A stretch of DNA of 64,000 nt from Margaritifera margaritifera (GCA_029931535.1 JAQPZY010001418.1:1771001-1835000), one strand, 5' to 3'; positions 20,900 through 29,296 are shown, counted from the first letter of the stretch. Numbers and translations: made by a program. Notes: generated by a model from the letters alone, not told the origin.

Positions 20900-20908
20900 G
20901 ATAAAAAG
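20900..20908 (+). promoter_or_regulatory. TATA-like box (GATAAAAAG)
   Basis: 58 nt before the ATG at 20958, the same spacing as the other boxes. The first base of the box deviates from TATA. Confidence 0.5.
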
Positions 20909-20957
20909 GACCACCCTTCTCTGAAAAGACCACACCTTTTTGGTACCTTTGGATGAA

Positions 20958-21560
20958 ATGGAAGGACGAAAACTGACTTTAGTACCTTACAAACGATGGA
21001 TGGAATTTCATCGTTGGAACGAACAACGGATACCTCATTTACCACCCAATCCTAATCTCAACGAGATGTCCCAGTTACAACAAGAATTACAAACCCTGAT
21101 GGAACGAAGCGATTTGTCAGAAACAGAAAAATCGCAACGGTACGGTCAACTTTTACAACGTCTACAACTCTTTCACCAAAAAGCTGTAGACGAAACAGCT
21201 CCACCCACTCTGAGAGATTTTAAGACGATGATGAAAAGCGAACCTAAAGTCACCACCACTAAAACAGACACCGGTACAGGGATGACCGTAAAAGAAGAAA
21301 AAGAAGAAGAAGAGTTACAAACTCCACCTCTTAAAAAGAAAAAGCTAGCCACACCCAGTTGGATGAAAAAGATGTTGTCTACCCCATAACCCTCAGAAAA
21401 GAAAAACGAAGAAGTGAAGACAGAAGTCAAAACAGAACCGATGACCCCTGTTCAAACAACATCTTCTTCTTTTACACCAGTGGCACGTCGGACGCGTAAA
21501 CAATCCAAAAAGATACCCCACGAAGAAAAGAGCATTGGTACTTGGTTGACTTATTATTGA
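20958..21560 (+). pseudogene. Charged Polinton protein, interrupted by one stop
   Basis: The first ATG is at 20958. The 143-residue first part has LVPYKRWMEFHRW near its start, a Gln/Leu-rich probable helix at 40-75, then an acidic (EEKEEEE) and basic (KKKK) tail. A TAA at 21387-21389 ends it, but the frame stays open for 56 more codons to a TGA at 21558. That stretch is of the same character (Lys/Glu/Pro/Thr, then RRTRKQSKK) and ends seven bases before the integrase ATG. The gap between these genes would otherwise be a 170-bp coding-like spacer, so a nonsense change is the best reading. A small protein of this type often accompanies Polinton core genes in my recollection. It is possibly a scaffold or DNA-associated protein; function unknown. 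Confidence 0.6.
21387..21389 (+). other. In-frame TAA in charged protein gene
   Basis: The frame remains open from 21390 to 21557 with unchanged composition. Confidence 0.65.
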
Positions 21561-21566
21561 GGAATC

Positions 21567-22688
21567 ATGGAGAAACTGTTAGCTACCATTTATTACAATC
21601 CTGGTCATGCTGCTGGTTACGGAGGAGTTCAAAAATTATATCGAGCTGCTAAAAGTAAATTGAAAAGTGTACGTTTACCCGAAGTACGACAATGGTTACA
21701 AGAACAATCGACGTACACGTTACACAAACCCATTCGATGCAAATTTTCTAGAAGTCCAACCCAAGTGGAAGGCATCGATCATCAATTGCAAGCCGATTTA
21801 GCCGACGTCTCTCATTTAGCCACTTACAATCGTGGTCACAAATATTTGTTTTGTGTCATCGACGTGTTTTCCAAATTTGCTTGGGTCGTGCCTTTGACCT
21901 CTAAAAGCAGTACCGAATTGGTACGGGCCTTAAAATTGGTCTTGAAACAAAGTGGACGCCAACCTTTACGATGGCAAACTGACAAAGGCACCGAATTTCT
22001 AAATCAAGCTTTTCAAAAAGAATTGAAACAAAGACAGATTCATTTTTTTACTACCGAAAATCCTGAAACCAAAGCCAGTATCGTGGAACGTTTTCAAAGA
22101 ACTTTGAAAGAACGCATGTGGAAATATTTTACACATCAACATACTCTCAAGTACATCGACGTGTTACCTCGTTTGGTCAAAGCGTACAATCAATCGTACC
22201 ATCGTAGCATCGGATGTGCCCCCGAAGAGGTCAGCCCTGAAAACGAAGTGACCGTGTTTGATAAATTGTTTGGTACCTCAAAAAGGAAACCACCTCAGAA
22301 GAAGAAACCCTTGCTGGAGTTAAAGACGGGTGATTGGGTTCGCATCGGAAAAACCAAACGTACTTTTGACAAAGGTTATTTACCTAACTGGACCACCGAA
22401 TTGTTTCGTGTCACTACCCCCGTGGTTGGACGTGATCCTCCCGTCTATAAATTGGAAGACATGCACGGTGAAGTACTCAAAGGAACATTTTACTTGCCTG
22501 AGTTACAACTAGTGACCAAAAAAGAAGACACCTTGTACGACATCGAAAGCATTCTCGAACAAAGAACACGTAAAGTAGGCAAACGACGAGTAGAAGAAGT
22601 CAAAGTACGTTGGAAAGGATATCCTCTTAGTTTTGATTCTTGGATTGCTGCTTCTCAAGTCGTCGACTATAAAAAGAAAAAGAAGTAA
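21567..22688 (+). CDS. INT: Retroviral-type (rve) integrase with C-terminal chromodomain
   Basis: A 373-residue protein. The N-terminal part (1-60) has the Polinton-type GYGGVQKLYRAAK and TYTLHKP segments. The DDE catalytic core spans about 70-190: D77 in QADLADV, D139 in TDKGTEF and E174 in SIVERFQRTLK, all present. The core signature HKYLFCVIDVFSKFAW is at 91-106. An SH3-like C-terminal region follows at about 250-315, and then a chromodomain at about 321-368 with YDIESIL, VRWKGY and SWI. It would cut and join the TIR ends, with the chromodomain possibly steering insertion to marked chromatin. The ATG at 21567 (ATCATGG) has a good context. It is intact and stands at the head of the tightly packed right-hand cluster, with the next ATG ten bases after the stop. 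No TATA box precedes it. Confidence 0.96.
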   Translation: MEKLLATIYYNPGHAAGYGGVQKLYRAAKSKLKSVRLPEVRQWLQEQSTYTLHKPIRCKFSRSPTQVEGIDHQLQADLADVSHLATYNRGHKYLFCVIDVFSKFAWVVPLTSKSSTELVRALKLVLKQSGRQPLRWQTDKGTEFLNQAFQKELKQRQIHFFTTENPETKASIVERFQRTLKERMWKYFTHQHTLKYIDVLPRLVKAYNQSYHRSIGCAPEEVSPENEVTVFDKLFGTSKRKPPQKKKPLLELKTGDWVRIGKTKRTFDKGYLPNWTTELFRVTTPVVGRDPPVYKLEDMHGEVLKGTFYLPELQLVTKKEDTLYDIESILEQRTRKVGKRRVEEVKVRWKGYPLSFDSWIAASQVVDYKKKKK

Positions 22689-22697
22689 CCCAACAAC

Positions 22698-23133
22698 ATG
22701 CCATTCAACACAGCAACCACCACGACTTCAACGACTCCTTCACAGAGTTCTTCTCTTCAAGAATTACAAAAACAACCGCTTTGGGTGTGGTGCGGAGAAC
22801 GTGTGCCTAAAACTCAAATCGTTTTTTTTCTGCCAAATTTTTGTAGTGTATTGTGTCATCGCCGCAGCTATTACCAATTTGAGTTTGCAACAAGGGGACA
22901 AACAATTGTGGACCATTTTACTTAGCAGTTGCATCGGTTATCTTTTACCCAATCCCTCTTTGAAATTTACGACGACGACGGACAACAGTCACCACCAGGG
23001 GAGTACGAGCAACGCCAGTCCACCTTCTTCTTCCAGTCACCACAATACCAGTCCTCTTTTGGAACCTTTTGAACACCATTCTTCTGTTCACTTGAGTGAC
23101 TCCTCGGACACCGGAACCACCTTAGAACTATGA
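22698..23133 (+). pseudogene. Small membrane protein, frameshift at a T8 run
   Basis: The ATG at 22698 opens a Thr/Ser-rich leader followed by LWVWCGERVPKTQIVFF. At the T8 run (22822-22829) the frame must advance by one base to continue. After it come a hydrophobic segment (IFVVYCVIAAAITNLSL), a short loop with QQGDKQLW, a second hydrophobic segment (ILLSSCIGYLLPNPSL) and a Ser/His/Thr-rich tail. The order ERVPK, TM, LW, TM, LLPNP is one I associate with a common small membrane protein in Polintons. The stop TGA overlaps the next ATG as ATGA. The T-run is a plausible slippage or sequencing-indel site; most likely one T was gained. Confidence 0.65.
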
Positions 23134-24095
23134 ATGACCAATTTTATTTAACGTTACCCAGTGACAGTTCCATGGATGTGCTTCCCAACAACAAATTATG
23201 TTGTTTCACGGCCAAATTACCTCAGGCCTTCCAATTGGATCACGACGCTCATTGGGAAGTGGCTTTGGTAGAAATCATTCATCCTACGCAAATCAAGAAT
23301 GTGTCTGGAAATCAAACCATTTTTGACGTAGCAATCTATAACGAAAAAGTGCAAAAAGAGTTGGACGCTCATGATCCTGAAATTGGGAAAAAAATGAGTT
23401 CAAAAACTGACAATACTCCCTACTCGACCTATCGCATGAGAATTCCTGAAGGGTATTATTTTAGTGCTCAACATTTGGTGGAGACGATTGCGGCCGTCTT
23501 CGAAGCCCAATTTGACAAAGCCTTGGAAAAAAACCAAAAATGGGTAGAGATCAAATACCATCCTGTGGCACGCCGTTTCCTCTTGCAATTTTTGAAAGGG
23601 CATGAGGGAAAGCCATTCGACGAGAAAGAAGACAAACACTTACCCGCGCACGAAAGAAAATTCATGACCATCGGTTTTTCTGCTGGGTTGTTTGATATTT
23701 TGGGTGGAAATAAAAAGTATCATGGTGAACGAACAATCCACACCAACACAGATTTCGGAGAGGCTTTTCGCACCCCTATCGAATTGAACGTTGGACTGAA
23801 TTTAATGTTTGTGTACTCCGATGTGGTGGAGTACAACGTGGTGGGCCACACAGCTGCTCCCTTACTGAGAGTCATTCCTTTCAAAGTGGATACTGCTGCT
23901 GGTACGTACGAAGAAGGTGGAAACACGTTTCACGTTCACCGTGAATTTGTACATCCTCATTATCTTCCAGTCAGTAAATCGTATTTTGACAGTGTCAACA
24001 TTAGTATAAAAGGAGATTTGGGACAAGATGTGCCATTCATTGACAAAGGAAAAGTCACGGTGAAACTACATTTTCGAAAAAAACAAGTTCTCTAA
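23130..24095 (+). CDS. Candidate minor capsid (penton-like) protein
   Basis: A 321-residue intact frame starting at an ATG that overlaps the previous stop (ATGA). The N-terminus MNDQFYLTLPSDSSM, followed by an FTAKLP segment and WEVALVEIIHP at about 46-56, is the characteristic start of a protein found beside the major capsid gene in Polintons. The C-terminal half is beta-rich with aromatic residues. Krupovic and colleagues described a penton-like single jelly-roll protein in Polintons. Assigning that role to this gene rests on its position between the membrane protein and the VI-like/major capsid genes and on recalled sequence character, so the exact capsid role is inference. A tail or attachment protein is the alternative. 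Confidence 0.65.
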   Translation: MNDQFYLTLPSDSSMDVLPNNKLCCFTAKLPQAFQLDHDAHWEVALVEIIHPTQIKNVSGNQTIFDVAIYNEKVQKELDAHDPEIGKKMSSKTDNTPYSTYRMRIPEGYYFSAQHLVETIAAVFEAQFDKALEKNQKWVEIKYHPVARRFLLQFLKGHEGKPFDEKEDKHLPAHERKFMTIGFSAGLFDILGGNKKYHGERTIHTNTDFGEAFRTPIELNVGLNLMFVYSDVVEYNVVGHTAAPLLRVIPFKVDTAAGTYEEGGNTFHVHREFVHPHYLPVSKSYFDSVNISIKGDLGQDVPFIDKGKVTVKLHFRKKQVL

Positions 24096-24123
24096 CGAAT
24101 TGTAACTGATCCAAACCAAAAAT

Positions 24124-24558
24124 ATGTATCCAGTGTACCAAGGAGTGACTCGACAACGAGGACATGGTTTAGGAGATATGTTAAAATCGGCATTTCGGAC
24201 GGTAGCTCCTATTTTGAAACCGATGGTGACTCGAGGATTTCATGCCTTAAAAGATGCCGCTTTGACACAAGGAAAAGAATTTTTGCAAAATGTCCTCATC
24301 GACAAACAAAATCCTAAAGAAGCCTTTATGAGAGCAGGCAAAAATGTGTTGATGAACACTGGCAAAGATCTCTTAGGTCTCCGAGAGAATCCTATAAATT
24401 CACTTCACGCTTCAGACCCTGGCATTACTTCTTCCTCCACTTCACAGCAAGGACAAGGTAGAAAGAGACGACGACATCGAAATCCCTTCAAAGTTCATAA
24501 AAAACACACGGTAGTTCAAAAAAGAATAAGAAAAGAAGAAGAACCGTCAGAGAATTAG
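24124..24558 (+). CDS. VI-like small virion protein (candidate)
   Basis: A 144-residue intact frame, ATG at 24124, 28 bases after the previous stop. The N-terminus has YQGVTRQRGHGLGDML followed by an amphipathic helix region to about residue 45, a helical middle (50-85), and a strongly basic C-terminus (RKRRRHRNPFKVHKKH near 112-127). The layout of an amphipathic N-terminus plus basic tail directly upstream of the major capsid gene resembles adenovirus protein VI, which lyses membranes and links capsid to core. Similarity of function is inference. The GLG near residue 16 could be a protease site, since adenain-type enzymes prefer small-residue contexts with Gly-Gly or Gly-Ala; this is only a possibility. 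Confidence 0.55.
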   Translation: MYPVYQGVTRQRGHGLGDMLKSAFRTVAPILKPMVTRGFHALKDAALTQGKEFLQNVLIDKQNPKEAFMRAGKNVLMNTGKDLLGLRENPINSLHASDPGITSSSTSQQGQGRKRRRHRNPFKVHKKHTVVQKRIRKEEEPSEN

Positions 24559-24588
24559 ACGTGTTTGATTATTAACTGTGGAAAAAAA

Positions 24589-25932
24589 ATGATGCACCGA
24601 GATTCTTGCGAATGTACCAAGTCAGAACTTTATATGTTTTCTATGCCTCCTACCATGATGACGATCCAAGAATCCCAAGGGGTGGAATTTCATCCTGTAT
24701 CGTCTTTGACGGAATCAGCTCCTATCGAATTTGAAATCAAAGGACAAACCGAAGATTACATCGATCTGAATAACAGTTACTTGTACCTGAAACTTCAAGT
24801 ACAAAAAAATGACAACACCCTTCCTGGGGAAGCTGCCCGAGTGGCACCCGTCAATAATTTCATGCATTCCTTGTTCAGCGGAGTAGATTTGTACTTGAAT
24901 AACAAACTGGTCAGCAGCAGTTTGGATACTTACCCTTACCGTGCTTATTTGGAAAATCTCTTGACGTACGGAAAAGAAGCCAAGAACACTCATCTGGATG
25001 CTTCGGTGGTCTGGAAACCTGACACCTCGGAAAAGTTCAACGACACAGAGCTGTCAGTACCAGCGAAGACTTCTGCTAATGATGGTGATCCTATAATTCC
25101 AGCAGTCCCTCACAATGTGGGATTTAACGACCGTCGAAAGAAAATCAGACGAAGTTTAGAACTGATGGATCGTTTGCATTTGGACATGTGGTTGCAAGAC
25201 AAGTATTTGTTGAACGGAGTGGATGTACGCCTGAGACTGAATCGCAGTAGTGCCGCCATGGCTCATGCTAACGAGTGGAAAACCAAAATCCAAGAAGCCA
25301 AACTTTACGTGCGACGTGTGGAAGTCTTACCAAAAGTAGCCAATGACATCAGTCAATCCTTGAGCAGAACCACTGCCAAGTATCCTGTGCGACGCGTGGA
25401 AGTGAAAACCTTTACTGTGGCCGCTGTACTCCGATCCAAAGTCGAAGATCACATCTTCCAAGGACAGCTCCCCAAACGTTTGCTGATTGGCATCGTCAGT
25501 AATGCAGCCCTCAACGGAGTCCACGATCAGAATCCGTTCGAGTTTAAACACTACAACGTCTCCAAGATAGAAGTCAGTCGAGATGGCAAGACCTTGTGTA
25601 CCAGACCTTTTGAACCTAACTTTAGCGACGGCCATAAAAATTACTTGCGATCTTACCTGAGCCTGTTTGAAGCCACAGGACAGTTAGGTACCAACACCAG
25701 CCACGGCATTTCGTACGAGGATTAGCAAGGAGGGTATGCCTTGTGGGGATTTGATTTCACTCCTGACCAAGGCAGCGATGAAGGACATTTCCACCCTATA
25801 AAATCAGGCCCACTTCGTGTGGAACTTCAGTTTGCAGATCCTCTACCCGACACAGTGAACGTCGTCTTGTATGCAGAATTTGATAACACTCTAGAAATCA
25901 ACAGTTTGAGAGAAGTGATTCTAGACTATTAG
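24589..25932 (+). pseudogene. MCP: Major capsid protein (double jelly-roll type), one in-frame stop
   Basis: The first ATG of the frame is at 24589. The usual Polinton capsid features are clear: FEIKGQTEDYIDLNNSYLYL near residues 44-63, an LFSGVDLYLN segment near 101-110, and a long beta-rich body. A TAG at 25723-25725 ends the frame after 378 residues. The following codons continue in the same frame to a TAA at 25930, encoding 68 more residues (GYALWGFDFTPD, then VNVVLYAEFDNTLEI) that form the usual C-terminal end of this protein family. The stop therefore removes the last strands of the second jelly roll. The double jelly-roll fold is established for the family; I infer it here from sequence character. 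TAG is followed by CAA, only partly like known leaky contexts. It is the longest structural gene, with no TATA box. Confidence 0.85.
25723..25725 (+). other. In-frame TAG in the major capsid gene
   Basis: Conserved-looking capsid C-terminal sequence resumes two codons later in the same frame. A single substitution from a sense codon would account for it. Confidence 0.9.
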
Positions 25933-25947
25933 AAGAAGAAAAAAAGG

Positions 25948-26481
25948 ATGCAACACGTAGCAGAACCTATGGAAATAGATGAGGGATTTTGTGAAGTTCA
26001 ACAGTCACAAACTACCACAAATGATGATGATGACGAAGTCATTCATTCAGAACCTAAAACCGAGTTTACTGGATTTATTTCTCGATGGCCAGAACAAGAA
26101 AAACAGTTACTGTCCTGTTATGCTCAGGAATTGACTGAAAGAATTAACAGTCTGATTAAAGAACAATGTCATGGATGTCAAAACGATCATCCCAGTCAGA
26201 TACAACACGACCAATGTATGATGATGACGGGCGAAGAACAATTGGACGAATATTTGGAAACGGTCTGGAAACAAATCTCAGATGAACACGTGTTGAGAAA
26301 ATGGTATAAAGACTTGCAGACTTCTTCTTTTCCTCCACTTGATTATCTGGAGATCAGTCGCATCGAAGGACTCATTCAACAGAGTGCAGAACCTATCCGA
26401 CGTGAATATTCGTGGAATTACAAGACAGATCAATTCAAGCATAAAGTCAGGTGTGAATTGGTGACCTATTATTTCCATTGA
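25948..26481 (+). CDS. Conserved Polinton Cys/His protein of unknown function
   Basis: A 177-residue intact frame, ATG at 25948 after a purine-only leader. The N-terminal 40 residues are acidic. Residues 74-90 hold C-x-G-C-x3-H-P-S-Q-x2-H-x2-C (C74, C77, H81, H87, C90), a probable zinc-binding knuckle. The rest is helical with several Trp. I recall the H-P-S-Q-containing Cys/His motif from other Polinton-linked proteins, but no function is established that I know of. It sits between capsid and protease genes, 30 bases before the latter, so a virion assembly or late regulatory role is possible. Confidence 0.65.
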   Translation: MQHVAEPMEIDEGFCEVQQSQTTTNDDDDEVIHSEPKTEFTGFISRWPEQEKQLLSCYAQELTERINSLIKEQCHGCQNDHPSQIQHDQCMMMTGEEQLDEYLETVWKQISDEHVLRKWYKDLQTSSFPPLDYLEISRIEGLIQQSAEPIRREYSWNYKTDQFKHKVRCELVTYYFH

Positions 26482-26511
26482 AGACAAAAAAAAAGAAGAA
26501 GAAAGAAAGAA

Positions 26512-27087
26512 ATGGATACTAGAGAACTTTATTACCTATTGACTCGTAGTTCCTACACTTCTTCTTGGAATCCTGTGGTATGTGCTAAAGATGAACTACC
26601 TCATCGTAAACCTAAAGATGTTCATGCCTATGTCATCAATACCGACGACAGTCATCTACCAGGAACCCATTGGATTGCCGTGTACTTTCCCAACGATCGC
26701 AATGGTGGAGGTGTGGAATATTTTGATTCTTATGGATTACCTCCTTTGGAAGACGACATCATTGACTTTATGAGAAGAAATGCCGTCTCAACTCGATTCA
26801 ATAATGTTCGATTACAAGGATCGGATTCCATGGTGTGTGGACAATATTGTGTACATTATCTTCATCACCGCAGTCTTGGATATTCCTTAGAACATTTACT
26901 GACTTGGTTTAATAGTGACTATGCTAGAAACGATGCTAAAGGACAAAGATGGTTTTGTGAACATTTTGGTTATCTCTTGTCTTTAGCTCACAAGCGTCAT
27001 GTCAATCAGAATGATGTCGATGTAGAAAGGTGGAGGTTTAGTTTACCACCCCAACGTTGTCAACCTTGTATATATGTTCCTGTTTAA
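26512..27087 (+). CDS. PRO: Adenain-type cysteine protease (maturation protease)
   Basis: A 191-residue intact protein, close to the length of adenovirus protease. Catalytic residues are visible in order: H53 in GTHWIAVYF, D72 in EYFDSYG, Q102 in RLQGSDS and C109 in VCGQYC. In adenoviruses this enzyme cleaves capsid and core precursors; in Polintons the same role is accepted by homology. The ATG at 26512 follows a purine-rich leader. It is the last complete gene before the right TIR. The intact triad contrasts with the broken capsid gene upstream. Confidence 0.95.
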   Translation: MDTRELYYLLTRSSYTSSWNPVVCAKDELPHRKPKDVHAYVINTDDSHLPGTHWIAVYFPNDRNGGGVEYFDSYGLPPLEDDIIDFMRRNAVSTRFNNVRLQGSDSMVCGQYCVHYLHHRSLGYSLEHLLTWFNSDYARNDAKGQRWFCEHFGYLLSLAHKRHVNQNDVDVERWRFSLPPQRCQPCIYVPV

Positions 27088-27333
27088 AATTTTATTGTTG
27101 AATTGTTAGTATTTTTATGTTAGAATGGTTATTGTTGATTAAAAAAATGGTTATTGTTGAAAAAAAAATATGGTGTTGTTTTTTTTTTATTGAATTTGAA
27201 ATAATAATGATTATGTTCTATCTCTCTCTCTCTTTCTATCGATCTAAAACAAACTTACCTCTTTCCTCTATCTGTTATCTCACTGTCGATCTGAAACCCT
27301 ACCATGTTTTCCATTGCGTCCGCGCGTTAAGCA
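27088..27333. other. Spacer after protease
   Basis: AT-rich 3' region followed by a short CT run at about 27220-27235. No poly(A) hexamer is clear on the plus strand. No gene is seen. Confidence 0.4.
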
Positions 27334-27340
27334 TATAAAG
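27334..27340 (+). promoter_or_regulatory. TATA box of a truncated gene
   Basis: TATAAAG within CATATAAAGCGG, 68 nt before an ATG at 27402. This is the same layout as the other Polinton promoters. Confidence 0.6.
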
Positions 27341-27401
27341 CGGTGCGTTGGCCAGTGTAGTCATTCTCGTTGACTCGTCAAGATCTCAACAGATCAAGAA
27401 G

Positions 27402-27428
27402 ATGGCAGCAACAAAGATTACAATATAA
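27402..27428 (+). pseudogene. Orphan start codon: eight-codon gene stub at TIR edge
   Basis: ATG in context (AAGATGG) after a TATA box, reading MAATKITI before a TAA that lies exactly where the AT-rich inner TIR array begins. It looks like the first codons of a rightward gene whose remainder was replaced when the TIR expanded or a deletion occurred. Which gene is unknown; the missing polymerase is one candidate. Confidence 0.45.
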
Positions 27429-27429
27429 A

Positions 27430-27950
27430 AAAATGGATAGTGTGGTGCCTGTTTTGATATAAATAAAATTTAAAAAAGTAAAAAAAAATGGTTGTGTAGT
27501 GTGTGTAAGTTTGTATTTGATATAAAAAAATTTAAAAAGTTAAAAAATGATTTGTGTGGTGTGTGTAAGTTTGAATTTGATATATAAAAAATTTAAAAAG
27601 TTAAAAAATGATTTGTGTAGTGTGTGTAAGTTTTGTGTTTGATATAAAAAATTTAAAAAGTAAAAAAAATGGTTGTGTGGTGTGTGTTTTGATATAAACA
27701 AAATTTTAAAAATAAAAAAATGGTTGTGTAGTGTGTGTAAGTTTTGTGTTTGATATAAAAAATTTAAAAAGTAAAAAAAATGGTTGTTGGTGTGTGTGTG
27801 TTTTGATAAAAAAAATTTAAAAAATAAAAAAAATGGTTGTGTAGTGTGTGTAAGTTTTGTGTTTGATATAAAAAATTTAAAAAGTAAAAAAATGGTTGTG
27901 TGGTGTGTGTGTTTTGATAAAAAAAGTTTAAAAAATAAAAAAATGGATGG
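27430..27950. repeat. AT-rich inner TIR array (right)
   Basis: About ten units combining ATGGTTGTGTAGTGTGTGTA with a TTTGATATAAAAAATTTAAA word. Confidence 0.92.
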
Positions 27951-28619
27951 TGTATATGTTGGATAGTATGTTGGCGTGATTTCATCCCTTTGTCATACCC
28001 TTTCGTCTGATAACAGGTTTTTGGGGTTTTTAGGCAGCACACAAGACATTTGGGATAGTGTGTTAGGTTTGGGTTTGGGTTTGGGGTTTATTTGGGTTTG
28101 TATATAAAAAAATATAAAATAACAAAAAAATTTAAAATGAGTTACGAAATTTTAGTACTATTTTTTGTTTCAGTCAATTTTTTCCATTTTTTTTTCCGGA
28201 TTATTTTCAGTCTCCGCTAACGTCCGGTACAATTTCGGAAGTTTAGTGTTACTTTTAGTCGGCCAATTTTTTCCATTTTTTTTTTTCCGGATTATTTTCA
28301 GTCTCCGCTAACGTCCGGTACGATTTCGGAATTTTAGTGTTACTTTTAGTCTAGGCCATTATAATCTAATGTTCCGGATTTTTTCTAGTCAACGCCAAAG
28401 TCCGTGACGGTTCCCGAAGTTTAATACAACTTTTAGTCACGTCCATTTTAGTGTTATTATGAGTTGGTTCCCTTGATCAAAGCTATTTATAACATAGGTA
28501 TAATATATGTAAATTTACTGACACCTCCAACATGATCTGAGGTATAGGTAATGCTTTATATATAACTCTAGGCTATATAGATATAGTCACTAGGCAGAAG
28601 GTTATTTTCCAATTATTGC

Positions 28620-28800
28620 CTACCATTCTTACCGCCATGTTAATTTCCCGTATGAGGCCATAGAGACCCACAATGTTAATTTCCCATTGAGGCCATAGAG
28701 GCCCATAATGTTAATTTCCCATTGAGGCCATAGAGGCCCCCGCATGATAATTTCTCGTAGAGTACCCGTTTGAGGCCATAGAGGCCCCCGCATGTTAATT
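28620..28800. repeat. Subterminal TTGAGGCCATAGAGGCC repeats (right arm)
   Basis: Inverted counterpart of 14000-14165, about four copies. Confidence 0.9.
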
Positions 28801-29058
28801 TCGCACAGGATAGTGGAGGAGAAGGAGAAGAAGGAGCCTATCCAGCCTCATCCGATGATGGAGGAGGAAGATCACAGGATAGTGGAGAAGAAGGAGGAGA
28901 AGAAGGAAGAAAATTGGGAACCAGAAGCGGTCCATCCGCCATTTATCCTGAAGAAGCGCTGTAGGAGGAGTCTAGACTCCTGGAGGAGGAGGAGCTGTCC
29001 CGCTTGTCGGACCAGACCTGGGAGGTCTTTAGGGCCACCCATTTTCAAGAAAGATTAA
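28792..29058 (+). CDS. Questionable ORF inside the right TIR
   Basis: An 88-codon frame, the TIR counterpart of the frame at 13549-14004, reading outward. It is Glu/Lys/Arg/Pro-rich with a C-x-x-C pair but no domain. Probably not a gene. Confidence 0.2.
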   Translation: MLISHRIVEEKEKKEPIQPHPMMEEEDHRIVEKKEEKKEENWEPEAVHPPFILKKRCRRSLDSWRRRSCPACRTRPGRSLGPPIFKKD

Positions 29059-29059
29059 T

Positions 29060-29270
29060 TTTCCATTCTTGCCTACCCTGTTAAAATTCCCGTACGACCT
29101 CGTAGTGCCCTCCAATGTTAAATTCTCGTTACAGCCCTGTAGTGCCCCCCAATGTTACATTCCCGTTACTGCCCCGTAGTGCCCCCCCATGTTACATTCC
29201 CGTTACTGCCCCGTAGTGCCCCCCCAATGTTACATTCCCGTTATGCCCCGTAGTGCCCCCCACTGCCCTA
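29060..29270. repeat. Subterminal GC-rich repeats (right arm)
   Basis: About five copies of GCCCCGTAGTGCCCCCC with ATGTTACATTCCCGTTA, the inverted counterpart of 13533-13730. Confidence 0.9.
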
Positions 29271-29290
29271 TTTACCCCCCCTTAACTACT

Positions 29291-29296
29291 CACTTC
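29291..29296. repeat. Target-site duplication, right copy (CACTTC)
   Basis: Exact match to 13506-13511, directly abutting the right terminus. Confidence 0.95.

Larger units (their letters stand above)
13512..29290. mobile_element. Polinton/Maverick (adintovirus-like) element
   Basis: A 15.8-kb element with matching inverted termini beginning AGTAGTTAAGGGGGGG, a 6-bp target duplication, and the diagnostic Polinton gene set: retroviral-type integrase with chromodomain, FtsK/HerA-type packaging ATPase, adenain-type protease, major capsid and candidate minor capsid proteins. The usual 1000-plus-residue protein-primed polymerase is represented only by an N-terminal-like segment. Several genes have single inactivating lesions. 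It is therefore a virus-like transposon that can be recognised as a virion-forming lineage but is probably non-autonomous in this copy. Confidence 0.97.
27430..29290 (-). repeat. Right terminal inverted repeat of the Polinton
   Basis: Inverted copy of 13512-15573. The outermost ~90 bases (AGTAGTTAAGG inward) are identical to the left arm, and the 28000-28800 block tracks the left arm with few differences. The inner array 27430-27950 has fewer units than its partner. Confidence 0.93.

Noticed and set aside
16222..25725. Alternative genetic code or general stop readthrough in the element
   Set aside because: All three stop codons occur as interruptions, and all three also act as normal ends elsewhere in the element. 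The contexts are dissimilar.
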